Part shown: positions 9,650-19,081 of the stretch, piece after piece
Layout: the number at the start of each line of letters is the position of its first letter
Numbering within the stretch: position 1 is the first letter of the stretch
Source of the DNA: Blautia coccoides
GTDB taxonomy: Bacteria; Bacillota; Clostridia; Lachnospirales; Lachnospiraceae
Assembly: GCF_034355335.1 (NCBI RefSeq)
Contig: NZ_CP136422.1
Coordinates: forward strand, 3,010,501 to 3,074,500
Direction: 5' to 3'
Length of the DNA stretch: 64,000 bases
Notes under the pieces: model-generated
What the model saw: only the letters and a program-made list of their open reading frames with translations
Told to the model about the DNA's origin: nothing
Database searches by the model: none
Position numbers and translations under genes: made by a program

Positions 9650-11419
9650 TCAGATTACCTTATATTCTTTCAGAAGATCTTCGATCAGGGTCCCGGAGAT
9701 TTTCCGCAGAGCCTGTTTCTCAACCAGTTTCATGATCCAGGGCACTTTCATGTCAATGGCTTTCTTGCCGTCCAGCATTTTTGAGGTGGCATCCAAAAGG
9801 GCGCGGATATCGTAACAGGAGGCATAGACTTCAGGAACACCGCGGTCCACTTGGAGGAGGGTATAAACAGCCTCCATAGCGGTTCTGACAGAGTATTCTG
9901 TGGTGAATACCGTGTCCCGGACCGTATCTGCGAACTGACCGATAAATGCGAAGTTCACACAGGAATCAGGTACCACTTTGGGTCTGTCGCCTGCAGTCCT
10001 GGGCATGAAAAATGCAGTGATATAAGGCATCATACAGGGGATGCACCGGGCGGAATGAGCGGCCATATCCGGGATTTCCTCCACGGGAACACCCAGATGA
10101 TACAGCCATTCCTCTGTGATCTCACGTCCTGTGCACTCACGCATCGGCTTTTTCACATAGTCTCCGGGGACATCCGTGAACAGGCCGTACACCCAGACTA
10201 CAAGCTGGTCTTTGGGCTGCTCCTTAAAGTGGGGCTGGCGGTTCAGGGTGTAGCTCATCAGCCAGGAGGAATCTTTGCAGGTCACAATACCGCCGGTAAC
10301 TACTTTTCCGCTGAAAGGATCTCTTTTACAGACTTTTTGGATATAGGGCGGAATCCTGTCATCCAAGGTGGTAACGGTAGCGGATTCCCAGGTGGTTTTA
10401 TCCGTCTCACTGCAGAATTTGTCAGGATTTCCGAAGGAAGGGTCCTGTGCCGCAATATTTTTCCACAGCTCCCAGCACCCGCCGGGAGTGTCGTTGAACA
10501 CAGGCGCGTGTTCATCATCTCCCAGACTGGAGTTCTCCGTACAGCTTCCGTTGGTGACAAAGACAAGATCGTCATCCAGAAGATCGATACATTCCTCCTG
10601 ACCATTGTGGATCATCATGATCTTCCGGGCAGCTTTTTTCTTGGGTGTGATATCAAAAATCACATTGGTGACTCTGGTGTCATACTGGAACTGGACGCCG
10701 TGGGCCTCCAGGTACTTCACCATTGGAAGGATCAGGGACTCGTACTGGTTATATTTTGTGAACTTAAGCGCAGACAGATCCGGGAGTCCGCCGATGTGAT
10801 GGATGAAACGCTGGATATAAAGCTTCATCTCCAGAGCGCTGTGCCAATCCTCAAAGGCGAACATGGTTCTCCAGTAGAGCCAGAAATTGGATCTGAAAAA
10901 TTCCTCTGTGAAGACGTCGTTTATCTTTTTGTCATACAGATCCTCATCCTTTGTGAAGAAGAGCTGCATGATCTCCATAGCGGCTTTGTCGCTGAGAGCG
11001 AATTTATTATCCGTGTGGGCATCCTGGCCTCTGTTCTCTGTCACACGCATGAGAGAGTAATTGGGGTCTTTTTTATTCAGCCAGTAAAATTCGTCCAGGA
11101 CTGAGGCGTCTTCCACCTCCAGAGAGGGGATGGAGCGGAAGAGATCCCAGAGACATTCAAAATGATCCTCCATCTCACGACCGCCCCGGATGATAAAGCC
11201 CTTCTGTGCATCCTTTATGCCGTCACAGGCACCGCCGGGCAGGGACAGCTCCTCCAGAATGTGGATATGTTCCCCTTTCATCTGCCCGTCTCTCACCAGG
11301 AAACAGGCGGCTGCCAGGGAAGCCAGACCGGAACCTACCAGATATGCGGATTTGCGGTCAACACCTTCGGGTTTTACGGGACGTGCGAATGCTTCATAAT
11401 TGCCATTGCTGTAATACAT
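9650..11419 (-). CDS. ohyA: Oleate hydratase (MCRA family)
   Basis: A 589-residue FAD-dependent fatty acid double-bond hydratase (EC 4.2.1.53 family), which turns oleate into 10-hydroxystearate. It begins [19 protein letters not shown], has the nucleotide-binding [17 protein letters not shown], the LPGGACDG segment and the [16 protein letters not shown] motif typical of the family, and matches the usual length of about 570-590 residues. AAGGAGG lies 7 nt before the ATG. The protein detoxifies unsaturated fatty acids in gut bacteria. A TetR gene lies upstream on the same strand, with a long palindrome between them. Confidence 0.93.
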   Translation of the reverse strand: MYYSNGNYEAFARPVKPEGVDRKSAYLVGSGLASLAAACFLVRDGQMKGEHIHILEELSLPGGACDGIKDAQKGFIIRGGREMEDHFECLWDLFRSIPSLEVEDASVLDEFYWLNKKDPNYSLMRVTENRGQDAHTDNKFALSDKAAMEIMQLFFTKDEDLYDKKINDVFTEEFFRSNFWLYWRTMFAFEDWHSALEMKLYIQRFIHHIGGLPDLSALKFTKYNQYESLILPMVKYLEAHGVQFQYDTRVTNVIFDITPKKKAARKIMMIHNGQEECIDLLDDDLVFVTNGSCTENSSLGDDEHAPVFNDTPGGCWELWKNIAAQDPSFGNPDKFCSETDKTTWESATVTTLDDRIPPYIQKVCKRDPFSGKVVTGGIVTCKDSSWLMSYTLNRQPHFKEQPKDQLVVWVYGLFTDVPGDYVKKPMRECTGREITEEWLYHLGVPVEEIPDMAAHSARCIPCMMPYITAFFMPRTAGDRPKVVPDSCVNFAFIGQFADTVRDTVFTTEYSVRTAMEAVYTLLQVDRGVPEVYASCYDIRALLDATSKMLDGKKAIDMKVPWIMKLVEKQALRKISGTLIEDLLKEYKVI

Positions 11420-11510
11420 ATGAATACCTCCTTGTCTATAGGAATCATTATTTGCTTTTTTATCTGTCTTTACTATAAACGGGGAGAGAAAAGATTGCTA
11501 TACACAGAAA

Positions 11511-11543
11511 ACGCGCAGTGTCAAAAGTTTAGACACTGCGCGT
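11511..11543 (-). promoter_or_regulatory. 12-bp perfect palindrome between tetR and ohyA (terminator or operator)
   Basis: ACGCGCAGTGTC and its exact complement are separated by 9 nt. On the minus strand the stem is followed by TTTTCTG, so it can act as the intrinsic terminator of the TetR gene. It also lies about 92 nt ahead of ohyA, and the inner TGTC-N9-GACA is the size of a TetR operator, so an operator role is an alternative. Confidence 0.6.
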
Positions 11544-11618
11544 AAAATGTATAAAAAGATATGGGGGCACTTGTGTTTCCGGCAGAAGGCTTCTCATGGG
11601 TAAGCGTAAAACGCCTGC

Positions 11619-12185
11619 TCAATGCCTTTTATCTGTCCGAAAACGTTCCAATGCCCCGGTAATGGTGCCGTGCACAAGAAGACTCAGACGGTCTGTCATG
11701 GCTTCCGGTTTTTCCTTCATGCCGCTTTCAATCCATTCACAGATCAGACCCACAAAAGCGTACTTATAAAAATTGGCAATAAACTGTTTGTCTGTGTCAC
11801 GGACAGACATACCCTCTGATTTTTCTTCAATGACGCCCAGCAGGAGGCGGTACATCTGCTGAAAGAGAAAATGCTCCAGATATTCCCGGCTGACAGAGTG
11901 GTATGTGTTTTTGACAAAATTCCGGTTGCTTAAAATGTAAGAGAGGATCTGGAGAAATCCCTCCTGCCAGGTGTCATAAGTGGTCTTTTCCCCCAGTCTC
12001 TTTTCCGCCTCGTTGATGTAGATCCATTCGATCAGATCATAAATATCCTGGAAGTGATAGTAAAAGGTCTGCCGGTTCACACCGCAGTCTTCCGAGATAT
12101 CCACCACCGTTATCTTTTCCAGGGGTTTTTGTTCCATCAGATGTTTCAGAGACTGGGCCAGTGCCCGTTTTGTGGTCTGCGACAT
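11619..12185 (-). CDS. TetR/AcrR family transcriptional regulator
   Basis: A 188-residue regulator. The N-terminal helix-turn-helix (about 8-55) includes ITVVDISEDCGVNRQTFYYHFQ-type recognition residues, and the C-terminal ligand domain resembles that of DhaS-like TetR proteins. It starts 25 nt downstream of aroA on the same strand with AAAGGAG in front, and lies immediately upstream of ohyA. It is therefore the likely fatty-acid-responsive regulator of oleate hydratase, though the ligand and target are inferred only from position. Confidence 0.82.
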   Translation of the reverse strand: MSQTTKRALAQSLKHLMEQKPLEKITVVDISEDCGVNRQTFYYHFQDIYDLIEWIYINEAEKRLGEKTTYDTWQEGFLQILSYILSNRNFVKNTYHSVSREYLEHFLFQQMYRLLLGVIEEKSEGMSVRDTDKQFIANFYKYAFVGLICEWIESGMKEKPEAMTDRLSLLVHGTITGALERFRTDKRH

Positions 12186-12210
12186 ATTCCGCTCCTTTCC
12201 GCAGCAGCAG

Positions 12211-13482
12211 TTATCTCTTCAGTAAATCCCTGTAAAAGCCAGGGTAGGAGATGTCCACACAGTCTGCCTGCAGTATCTCTGTCTCGCCCTGTGCGGCAAT
12301 GCCGGCCACGGCGAAGGACATGGCGATCCTGTGATCCAGGTGGCTTTCTAGTACAGCACCGTGCAGTGGTCTGCCTCCGTTTATCACCATACCGTCCTCT
12401 GTGCCTGTGATGTCGGCACCCATTGCGCTTAAATGATGTACCAGGATATCAAGCCGGTTGGATTCCTTGACTTTAAGCTCCTGTGCGTCCCGGATGACAG
12501 TGCTGCCTTCGGCGAAGGCTGCCATTACGGCCAGGATGGGAAGTTCGTCGATGAGTGTGGGAATGACGGCCCCTTCAATGACGGTTCCCTTCAGGGGACT
12601 GTGTTTCACCAGCAGATCAGCCACAGGCTCCCTGCCGTGTTCCCTTCGGTTCAGGATTGTAATGTCAGCACCCATTCGGCGGCATATGCGGAGAATACCG
12701 TCTCTTGTGGGATTGATGCCCACATTTTTGATCAGCAGTTCGGAGCCGGGAACTAAAAGGGCAGCGGCGATAAAATAAGCAGCAGAGGAGATATCTCCCG
12801 GTACAGCTACTTCCTGCCCCATAAGCCGCGGCTCCGGCTGTATGGACACAGTACAGCCGTCTGTCTTAAGGGCAGCACCGAAGCTTGACAGCATACGCTC
12901 TGAGTGGTCCCTGGAGACATAAGGCTCTGTGACACTGGTTACGCTGTCCGTGTACAGCCCGGCCAGCAAAATGCAGGACTTCACCTGGGCGGATGCCACA
13001 GGGGAGTGATAGTCGATCCCTTTCAGATGACTGCCGCGGATCCTCAGGGGAGCACAGCCGTCACCTGAAAGGCTTTCCACATCAGCTCCCATCATGGTGA
13101 GAGGAGTGATGATCCGTTTCATAGGGCGCTTCTGAATGGAAGCATCTCCGGTCAGGGTACTTTCAAAGGACTGTCCTGCCAGGATACCGGATATGAGTCT
13201 TGTAGTGGTTCCGCTGTTGCCCGCGTCCAGAATGTCCGCAGGCGCCTGAAGGCCGTGCAGGCCTTTTCCGTGCACCAGGATCTGATCCGGGGACTCCTCA
13301 ATGTCAATTCCCATTTTCCTGAAGCACGCAATGGTGGAGAGACAGTCGGCGCCTCTCAAAAAATTTGTGATCCGGGTGGTGCCTTCGGAGATGGCTCCCA
13401 GCATAACTGCACGGTGGGAGATTGATTTATCTCCGGGAATGGTAACTTCGCCTCTCAGGGCATTTATTTTTTTGAATTTCAT
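12211..13482 (-). CDS. aroA: 3-phosphoshikimate 1-carboxyvinyltransferase (EPSP synthase)
   Basis: A 423-residue shikimate-pathway enzyme that joins shikimate-3-phosphate and phosphoenolpyruvate. Visible motifs are PGDKSISHRAVMLG at residues 17-30, the LDAGNSGTTTRL phosphoenolpyruvate site, and LKVKESNRLDIL near residue 340. Length and motif order match the family. The gene begins 9 nt after the tyrA stop with AGGAG in front, so tyrA and aroA form an aromatic amino acid operon. Confidence 0.95.
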   Translation of the reverse strand: MKFKKINALRGEVTIPGDKSISHRAVMLGAISEGTTRITNFLRGADCLSTIACFRKMGIDIEESPDQILVHGKGLHGLQAPADILDAGNSGTTTRLISGILAGQSFESTLTGDASIQKRPMKRIITPLTMMGADVESLSGDGCAPLRIRGSHLKGIDYHSPVASAQVKSCILLAGLYTDSVTSVTEPYVSRDHSERMLSSFGAALKTDGCTVSIQPEPRLMGQEVAVPGDISSAAYFIAAALLVPGSELLIKNVGINPTRDGILRICRRMGADITILNRREHGREPVADLLVKHSPLKGTVIEGAVIPTLIDELPILAVMAAFAEGSTVIRDAQELKVKESNRLDILVHHLSAMGADITGTEDGMVINGGRPLHGAVLESHLDHRIAMSFAVAGIAAQGETEILQADCVDISYPGFYRDLLKR

Positions 13483-13491
13483 GAATGGCTC

Positions 13492-14589
13492 CTAACGTTC
13501 ATATATGATGTAGTTCCGCTTTCCAAGCTGTTCTGCTGCTTCCTGCTGGGCTGTCTGATCATAGAAGTCTATTTTCAGTACGCCCTCATCGAACTCCCGG
13601 TTGTGGATAATGCCGATGTTTTTTATGCTGATATTGTTCATGGACAGTATGGTGGCAATGGTGGCAATGGCACCTGTCTCGTCAATGATATCGCAGTAGA
13701 GGGCATACTCCTTTTTGATGGGGCCGCTGGAGGTGTCGCTGATGGAATCCCTGTACTCTCTGGAATCTGAGAACATCTGATAAAGACCGTCCCCGTCGCG
13801 CTGGTCCACCAGGTATTTTGCCTGTACGATCAGGCGGATGAATTCATCCAGGACCTGGGAAATATTCTCCGGGTTTTCCATACAGATCTGCTGCCACATG
13901 TAAGGGGAAGAGGAGGCAATCCTGGTAATATCCTTAAAACCGCCGGCGGCAATGGATTTCATATGCTGTGAGGGGGAATCCAGCTTGTTGACCAGATTCA
14001 CAAGGGCGGCTGCAACCACGTGGGGAAGATGGCTTACGGCAGCGGTAATGTAGTCGTGCTCCTCCCAGGTAAGTATCATGGGCAGGGCACCGATGGAGGT
14101 TACAAGCTCTGTGTAAACTCCTATCTTATCAAGCCCTACTTCCTCTGAGGGTGTCAGGATATAGTAAGCATTTTCAATCAGATGGTCCGTGGAATGTTCA
14201 TAACCGGTCTTTTCACTGCCTGCCATAGGATGACCGCCGATGAAATTAGGGGCCATGGAGAGAGCGGTGATCTCTCTGTGTATCTCTCCCTTTACACTTC
14301 CCACATCTGTCAGAATGCAGCCGGGCCTTATGATCTGTTTCAGCCAGGGAAGACATTCTATATTATAGTCCACGGTGGCGCATAGGAAAATAAAATCACA
14401 GAGGGCAAATTTGGAATCATGCTCATCACAGGCAATATCCACAATACCGTCAAAGACGGCGTCCTCTAAAGTGTCCCTGGTCCGGTTATAAGCGAGGATC
14501 TGGTATTCCGGATGAAATTTCCGGATGGCTTTGGCTATGGAGCCGCCGATCAAACCGAGACCAATAAAGCCAATCGTAGTTGTTTCCAT
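13492..14589 (-). CDS. tyrA: Prephenate dehydrogenase with C-terminal ACT domain
   Basis: A 365-residue enzyme of tyrosine synthesis that oxidatively decarboxylates prephenate. The N-terminal NAD-binding motif is GFIGLGLIGGSIAKAI. The central GGHPMAGSEKTGYEHS and HVVAAALVN segments are typical of TyrA. The last 75 residues (from about 290) form an ACT domain containing GAIATIATILSMNNISIKNI, which in this family gives feedback control by tyrosine. AAGGAG lies 9 nt ahead of the ATG. The leader between this gene and the divergent EF-G gene contains two small hairpins (around 14619-14651 and 14659-14677) that could play a part in regulation. Confidence 0.94.
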   Translation of the reverse strand: METTTIGFIGLGLIGGSIAKAIRKFHPEYQILAYNRTRDTLEDAVFDGIVDIACDEHDSKFALCDFIFLCATVDYNIECLPWLKQIIRPGCILTDVGSVKGEIHREITALSMAPNFIGGHPMAGSEKTGYEHSTDHLIENAYYILTPSEEVGLDKIGVYTELVTSIGALPMILTWEEHDYITAAVSHLPHVVAAALVNLVNKLDSPSQHMKSIAAGGFKDITRIASSSPYMWQQICMENPENISQVLDEFIRLIVQAKYLVDQRDGDGLYQMFSDSREYRDSISDTSSGPIKKEYALYCDIIDETGAIATIATILSMNNISIKNIGIIHNREFDEGVLKIDFYDQTAQQEAAEQLGKRNYIIYER

Positions 14590-14796
14590 TGAAATATGCT
14601 CCTTCTTCTTTTTGTGACAGCAAAAAAGTCTGTATCAGAAGCTTTTGCTGTAATAAACGGCGGATCTTATGTCCGCCAAACAGTATTATTTTATGACAAG
14701 GAGCGCCAATTGTCAACGATTTTGCACTTTAAAGCGATAAAACGTAATTTTGACCAATAAAAAAGAAAAATTTCTTGTCTAATTTGAATAAAATAC

Positions 14797-14825
14797 TTGA
14801 ATTGTTGCTTCCTTTTTAGTAAAAT
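14797..14825 (+). promoter_or_regulatory. Sigma-A promoter of the EF-G paralogue
   Basis: TTGAAT and TAAAAT hexamers are separated by exactly 17 nt, in an AT-rich stretch 33 nt ahead of the start codon. Confidence 0.6.
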
Positions 14826-14857
14826 ATATACATATCAAAAATTGGGAGGTATTACAT

Positions 14858-16948
14858 ATGGACGTTTTCAGAAGCGACAGAATTAGAAATGTGGTCCTGC
14901 TCGGTCATGGCGGTGCCGGAAAGACAAGTCTGGTGGAGGCAATGGCTTACTTGTCAGGTATTACGAACCGCTTGGGAAAGGTAACAGATGGTAACACGGT
15001 AAGTGATTATGATAAAGAGGAGATCAAAAGAAAATTCTCAATTTCGACATCTGTGGTTCCGATTCAATGGGGAAAAGTAAAAATCAATGTACTGGACACC
15101 CCGGGCTATTTCGACTTTGTAGGGGAAGTGGAGGAAGCAGTAGCAGCGGCCGATGCAGCGATCATTGTGGTTTCAGGAAAATCAGGGGTACAGGTGGGAA
15201 CACAGAAAGCCTGGGAGATGTGTGAAAAGTACAATCTGCCCCGCATGTTCTTTGTGACCGAGATGGATGTGGACAATGTAAGCTACAGGAAAGTAGTGGA
15301 AAGCCTGACTGAGCTGTACGGAAAGAAAATTGCGCCGATCCATATGCCGATCCGTGAAAATGAAGAATTCGTAGGCTATGTCAATATTGTAAAACAAGCC
15401 GGAAGAAGATACATCGACAGAGGCCAGAAGAAGGAATGCCCGGTTCCCGATTATCTGCAGGAATATCTGGAGCAGTACCATGACATCCTGATGGAGTCCG
15501 TAGCAGAGATCAGTGAAGAGTTTATGGACCGTTACTTTGCGGGAGAAGAGTTCTCCGTGGCAGAAGTTTCCGCGGCTCTTAAGATGAACATCTCAGACGG
15601 CAGCATCATTCCCGTATGTATGGGCTCTACTGTGAATGTTCAGGGTGTTGCCAACCTGTTGGATGATATCTGCGGCTATTTCCCAAGCCCGGACCAGAAA
15701 ACATGTGCCGGCATGAATGCCAAGACAAATGAGATCTATCAGGCCAATTATGATTTCGCCAAAGCCAAATCCGCATATGTGTTTAAGACCATCGTTGACC
15801 CGTTTTTGGGCAAATATTCTCTGGTCAAGGTTTGTTCCGGCGTTATCAAAGGTGATGACACTTTATATAACGCAACAAAAGATTCCGAGGAAAAATTAAA
15901 TAAACTGTATGTGCTGGAAGGCTCCAAACCCATCGAAGTGCCGGAGCTTCATGCCGGCGATATCGGTGCCATTGCCAAACTGAACACCGTAGCCACAGGC
16001 GATACTCTGTCCACTAAGAGCACACCACTTGTATTCGGCAAGACCGAGATTTCCGTTCCGTATACATACAAACGATATAAGACCGTGAACAAGGGCGATG
16101 ACGACAAAGTTTCCCAGGCACTGTCCAAGATGATGCAGGAAGATCTGACACTGCGTGTGGAGAATGATTCCGCCAACCGTCAGACACTGATCTATGGTAT
16201 CGGTGAACAGCATCTTGACATTGTGGTGAGCAAGTTAAAAGAGCGCTACAAAGTAGATATTGAACTTTCAAAACCAAAGGTTCCGTTCCGTGAGACCATC
16301 CGCAAAAAAGCGGACGTGGAGGCCAAATATAAGAAACAGTCCGGTGGACATGGACAGTACGGTCATGTTAAGATGACCTTTGAGCCGTCAGGTGATCTGG
16401 AGAAGCCCTACGTATTCGAGCAGATCGTAGTGGGCGGCGCGGTTCCTAAGAACTACTTCCCGGCAGTGGAAAAGGGTGTTCAGGATTCTGTGGTGAAAGG
16501 ACCTCTGGCTGCCTATCCGGTAGTAGGTGTGAAGGCAGTGCTCTACGATGGCTCCTACCATCCGGTAGACTCCTCCGAGATGGCATTTAAGACAGCGGCT
16601 GTCCAGGCATTTAAGAAGGGCTTCATGGAAGCTTCTCCGGTTCTGCTGGAGCCGATCGTCTCCATGAAAGTAATGGTTCCTGACAAATATACCGGCGATG
16701 TTATGGGCGACCTGAACAAACGCCGCGGCCGTGTGTTGGGCATGAATCCGGATCCTGACCATAAAGGATGCACGGTAGTGGAAGCAGATGTACCTATGCT
16801 TTCTATCTACGGATATTCTACAGATCTGCGCTCCATGACAGGCGGAAGCGGAAACTTCTCCTTTGAGTTCTCACGCTACGAGCAGGCTCCTTCCGATATC
16901 CAGGAAAAAGAGATTGCAGCCCGCGCAAGTGCGGAAGAGAATGAATAA
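14858..16948 (+). CDS. EF-G-like translation factor paralogue (EF-G-2 type)
   Basis: A 696-residue protein with all five EF-G domains. The P-loop GHGGAGKTSLVEA is intact, but three G-domain features differ from canonical EF-G. The catalytic DTPGH is DTPGYFDF, the NKxD guanine motif reads TEMD, and the switch I region reads KRKFSISTSV in place of RGITI. Tyrosine in DTPGY is known from EF-G-like (EF-G-2) paralogues. The main translocase gene (fusA, usually by rpsL-rpsG) is not in this window. It is a single-gene unit with its own promoter, a GGGAGG site and a strong terminator. Whether it still translocates or does another ribosome task is unknown. Confidence 0.85.
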   Translation: MDVFRSDRIRNVVLLGHGGAGKTSLVEAMAYLSGITNRLGKVTDGNTVSDYDKEEIKRKFSISTSVVPIQWGKVKINVLDTPGYFDFVGEVEEAVAAADAAIIVVSGKSGVQVGTQKAWEMCEKYNLPRMFFVTEMDVDNVSYRKVVESLTELYGKKIAPIHMPIRENEEFVGYVNIVKQAGRRYIDRGQKKECPVPDYLQEYLEQYHDILMESVAEISEEFMDRYFAGEEFSVAEVSAALKMNISDGSIIPVCMGSTVNVQGVANLLDDICGYFPSPDQKTCAGMNAKTNEIYQANYDFAKAKSAYVFKTIVDPFLGKYSLVKVCSGVIKGDDTLYNATKDSEEKLNKLYVLEGSKPIEVPELHAGDIGAIAKLNTVATGDTLSTKSTPLVFGKTEISVPYTYKRYKTVNKGDDDKVSQALSKMMQEDLTLRVENDSANRQTLIYGIGEQHLDIVVSKLKERYKVDIELSKPKVPFRETIRKKADVEAKYKKQSGGHGQYGHVKMTFEPSGDLEKPYVFEQIVVGGAVPKNYFPAVEKGVQDSVVKGPLAAYPVVGVKAVLYDGSYHPVDSSEMAFKTAAVQAFKKGFMEASPVLLEPIVSMKVMVPDKYTGDVMGDLNKRRGRVLGMNPDPDHKGCTVVEADVPMLSIYGYSTDLRSMTGGSGNFSFEFSRYEQAPSDIQEKEIAARASAEENE

Positions 16949-16961
16949 TCAGATATTTTTA

Positions 16962-17000
16962 CCCCGGAGACCGATCAATTCGGTTTTCCGGGGCTTTTTT
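16962..17000 (+). terminator. Intrinsic terminator of the EF-G paralogue
   Basis: CCCCGGAGACCGA pairs with the TCGGTTTTCCGGGG arm around a short loop and is followed by six T residues. Confidence 0.85.
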
Positions 17001-17074
17001 ATGAAAAAACTTGTAACCCGTCTTTTCTCATGGTAAACTGTACCCTAAACAGACAGAAAGGATTTGGTAAAAGT

Positions 17075-18667
17075 ATGAAGAAAAAAATTGCAGCAGGTTT
17101 TGCTGTGGTGATCCTGGCATTCCTCTATTACTATTTTACGCTGCCGGCCATTAATATCCACGAGAGTGGTTTCTGGTTCTTCCTGGCAGCTATTGTAGTG
17201 GTGATCTTGGCAGTGTACGGAATCAGAAAACGCTTCCACAGTTTGGGGGATGTGAAAGAGAATAAAGTCATGAAAGGCGGAATTCTGGTGATCGCAGCCA
17301 TCGTTGTTGTGTATGCCATCGGAAGCCTTCTTTCTTCCCCTATCATTAACGCCAACAAGTATCAGCAGCTTGCAACACCTGAAGAAAGGGATTTTACAGA
17401 AGATATTGAGGAGATCAGCTACAATCAGATTCCTCTTCTTGATAAAGATTCCGCGGAGCTTCTGGGAAACAGAAAGATGGGAAGCATGGTGGATATGGTT
17501 TCCCAGTTTGAGGTCAGCAACATCTATTCACAGATCAACTATCAGGGACAGCCTTACAGAGTGACGCCTCTTGTCTATGCCAGTCCCATTAAGTGGCTGA
17601 CAAACCAGAAGGAAGGAATTCCGGCCTATATCCGGATTGACATGGCAACACAGAATACAGAGCTTGTGAAGCTGGAAAAAGGGATTAGATATTCCGAATC
17701 CGAATATTTCAACAGAAATATCTACAGGCATCTGCGGTTCAATTATCCAACCTACATGTTTGACCAGTTGAGCTTTGAGATCAACGACGAGGGAGTTCCC
17801 TATTGGATCTGTCCTGTTAAGAAGTTTAACATCGGTCTTTTTGGCGGCCAGACCATCGGAAAGGTGGTTCTCTGCAACGCTGTCACAGGCGAAACAGAAG
17901 AATACAAGATAGAGGACTGTCCCCAGTGGGTAGACCGTGCCTATCCGGCAGATCTTCTGATCCAGCTCTACAATTATCACGGAATGCTGAAAAACGGATT
18001 CTTCAACAGTATTCTGGGACAGAAGGGCTGTCTTAAGACAACAGACGGCTATAATTATCTGGCACTGGAGGATGACGTATGGGTATACACAGGCATCACC
18101 TCTGTCAGCGGCGACCGTTCCAACGTGGGATTTGTCCTGATGAACCAGCGTACCATGGAGACAAGATATTATTCCTGTGCCGGTGCTGAGGAGTATTCCG
18201 CTATGGAATCGGCAGAAGGGCAGGTACAGAACTTAAAATACACGGCAGCCTTCCCTCTGCTTTTGAACATTTCCGGAGAGCCAACATATTTTATGGCGCT
18301 GAAGGACGGCGCGGGCCTGGTGAAAAAATACGCCATGGTCAATATACAAAAGTATCAGAATGTGGCCATCGGAGATACTGTGGCAGAATGTGAGAAGGCC
18401 TATGTGAAGCTGCTGTCAGCAAATGGCATTTCCTCCGAAGGCGGAGAGCTTACGATGGAGACCGTATCCGGTAAGATCAAGCGTGTGGCACAGGCAGTCA
18501 TTGACGGGAATTCCCACTTCTATGTGGTGCTGGAGAACAAGGATCTGGTATTTGACATACCGGTCACAGAGTATCCGGAGATCGTAAAATATGACGTGGG
18601 AGATACCCTTACCATTGAATATACCGAGGGTGAGCCGGTCTGCACGGTGATTTCCCTGCAGGAATAG
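17075..18667 (+). CDS. Membrane-anchored protein of unknown function with large C-terminal domain
   Basis: A 530-residue protein I do not recognise. Three hydrophobic helices lie near residues 5-22, 28-47 and 63-86. The remaining roughly 440 residues are soluble and may lie outside the membrane. They include recurring beta-rich stretches such as GYNYLALEDDVWVYTGITS and a C-terminal small domain (about 450-530) that ends with a compact strand-rich fold resembling an OB-like region. The start at 17075 is chosen because AGAAAGGA lies before it; an in-frame ATG 45 nt upstream falls in the preceding terminator tail and lacks a good site. It lies alone between a terminator and the leuS T-box. Confidence 0.6.
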   Translation: MKKKIAAGFAVVILAFLYYYFTLPAINIHESGFWFFLAAIVVVILAVYGIRKRFHSLGDVKENKVMKGGILVIAAIVVVYAIGSLLSSPIINANKYQQLATPEERDFTEDIEEISYNQIPLLDKDSAELLGNRKMGSMVDMVSQFEVSNIYSQINYQGQPYRVTPLVYASPIKWLTNQKEGIPAYIRIDMATQNTELVKLEKGIRYSESEYFNRNIYRHLRFNYPTYMFDQLSFEINDEGVPYWICPVKKFNIGLFGGQTIGKVVLCNAVTGETEEYKIEDCPQWVDRAYPADLLIQLYNYHGMLKNGFFNSILGQKGCLKTTDGYNYLALEDDVWVYTGITSVSGDRSNVGFVLMNQRTMETRYYSCAGAEEYSAMESAEGQVQNLKYTAAFPLLLNISGEPTYFMALKDGAGLVKKYAMVNIQKYQNVAIGDTVAECEKAYVKLLSANGISSEGGELTMETVSGKIKRVAQAVIDGNSHFYVVLENKDLVFDIPVTEYPEIVKYDVGDTLTIEYTEGEPVCTVISLQE

Positions 18668-18697
18668 GATTTTTTTGGGAAGAAACAACTTAGAGTC

Positions 18698-18726
18698 TTG
18701 ACAAAATCTGGCGATATCGGTAGAAT
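18698..18726 (+). promoter_or_regulatory. Strong sigma-A promoter of leuS
   Basis: A consensus TTGACA is separated by 17 nt from TAGAAT. It lies directly ahead of the T-box leader. Confidence 0.85.
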
Positions 18727-18732
18727 AACAGG

Positions 18733-19011
18733 TAGTCTATGAACAAATAGCCAATATTGAAGAGACTGTGAAGAGGAGTAGTAAAGAGCATCCTCTATTC
18801 CAGAGAGCTGCCGGCTGGTGTGAGGCAGTATAGAGAAGCTTTTGAACTGGCCTCGGAGTCCCCGTACTGATAGCCGTATGCAGGTAGGTGCGGGCGGGAG
18901 TTCCCGTTACAGAACCTGAATGAGTGCATCCGGCATTGCGGATGAATTAGAGTGGTACCACGGAAAAATAAGCCCTTTCGTCTCTAAATATAGTGACTAA
19001 AGGGCTTTTTC
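18733..19011 (+). promoter_or_regulatory. Leucine T-box riboswitch upstream of leuS
   Basis: This leader senses uncharged tRNA-Leu and prevents termination when leucine is scarce. The conserved T-box antiterminator AGAGTGGTACCACGG is at 18949-18963. The terminator hairpin (AAGCCCTTT / AAAGGGCTT, then T residues) is at 18970-19011. Stem I features are visible upstream, with an AGAGAGC box and a GCTGGTGTGAG segment near 18805-18825. Leucine codons CTG (18847) and CTC (18852) sit where the specifier loop should be; CTC is the usual choice for leuS leaders. The following gene confirms the amino acid. Confidence 0.92.
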
Positions 19012-19081
19012 TATGCTTATGCATATATTCAGAAGGTGCCCGGCGGGGTATTGAGAAATGAAAACCAGGAGGAATGAAATT

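Noticed and set aside
9851..11104. A 417-codon open frame on the plus strand
   Set aside because: It lies wholly antisense to oleate hydratase, whose motifs are unmistakable. The antisense protein has no recognisable domain and no ribosome site.
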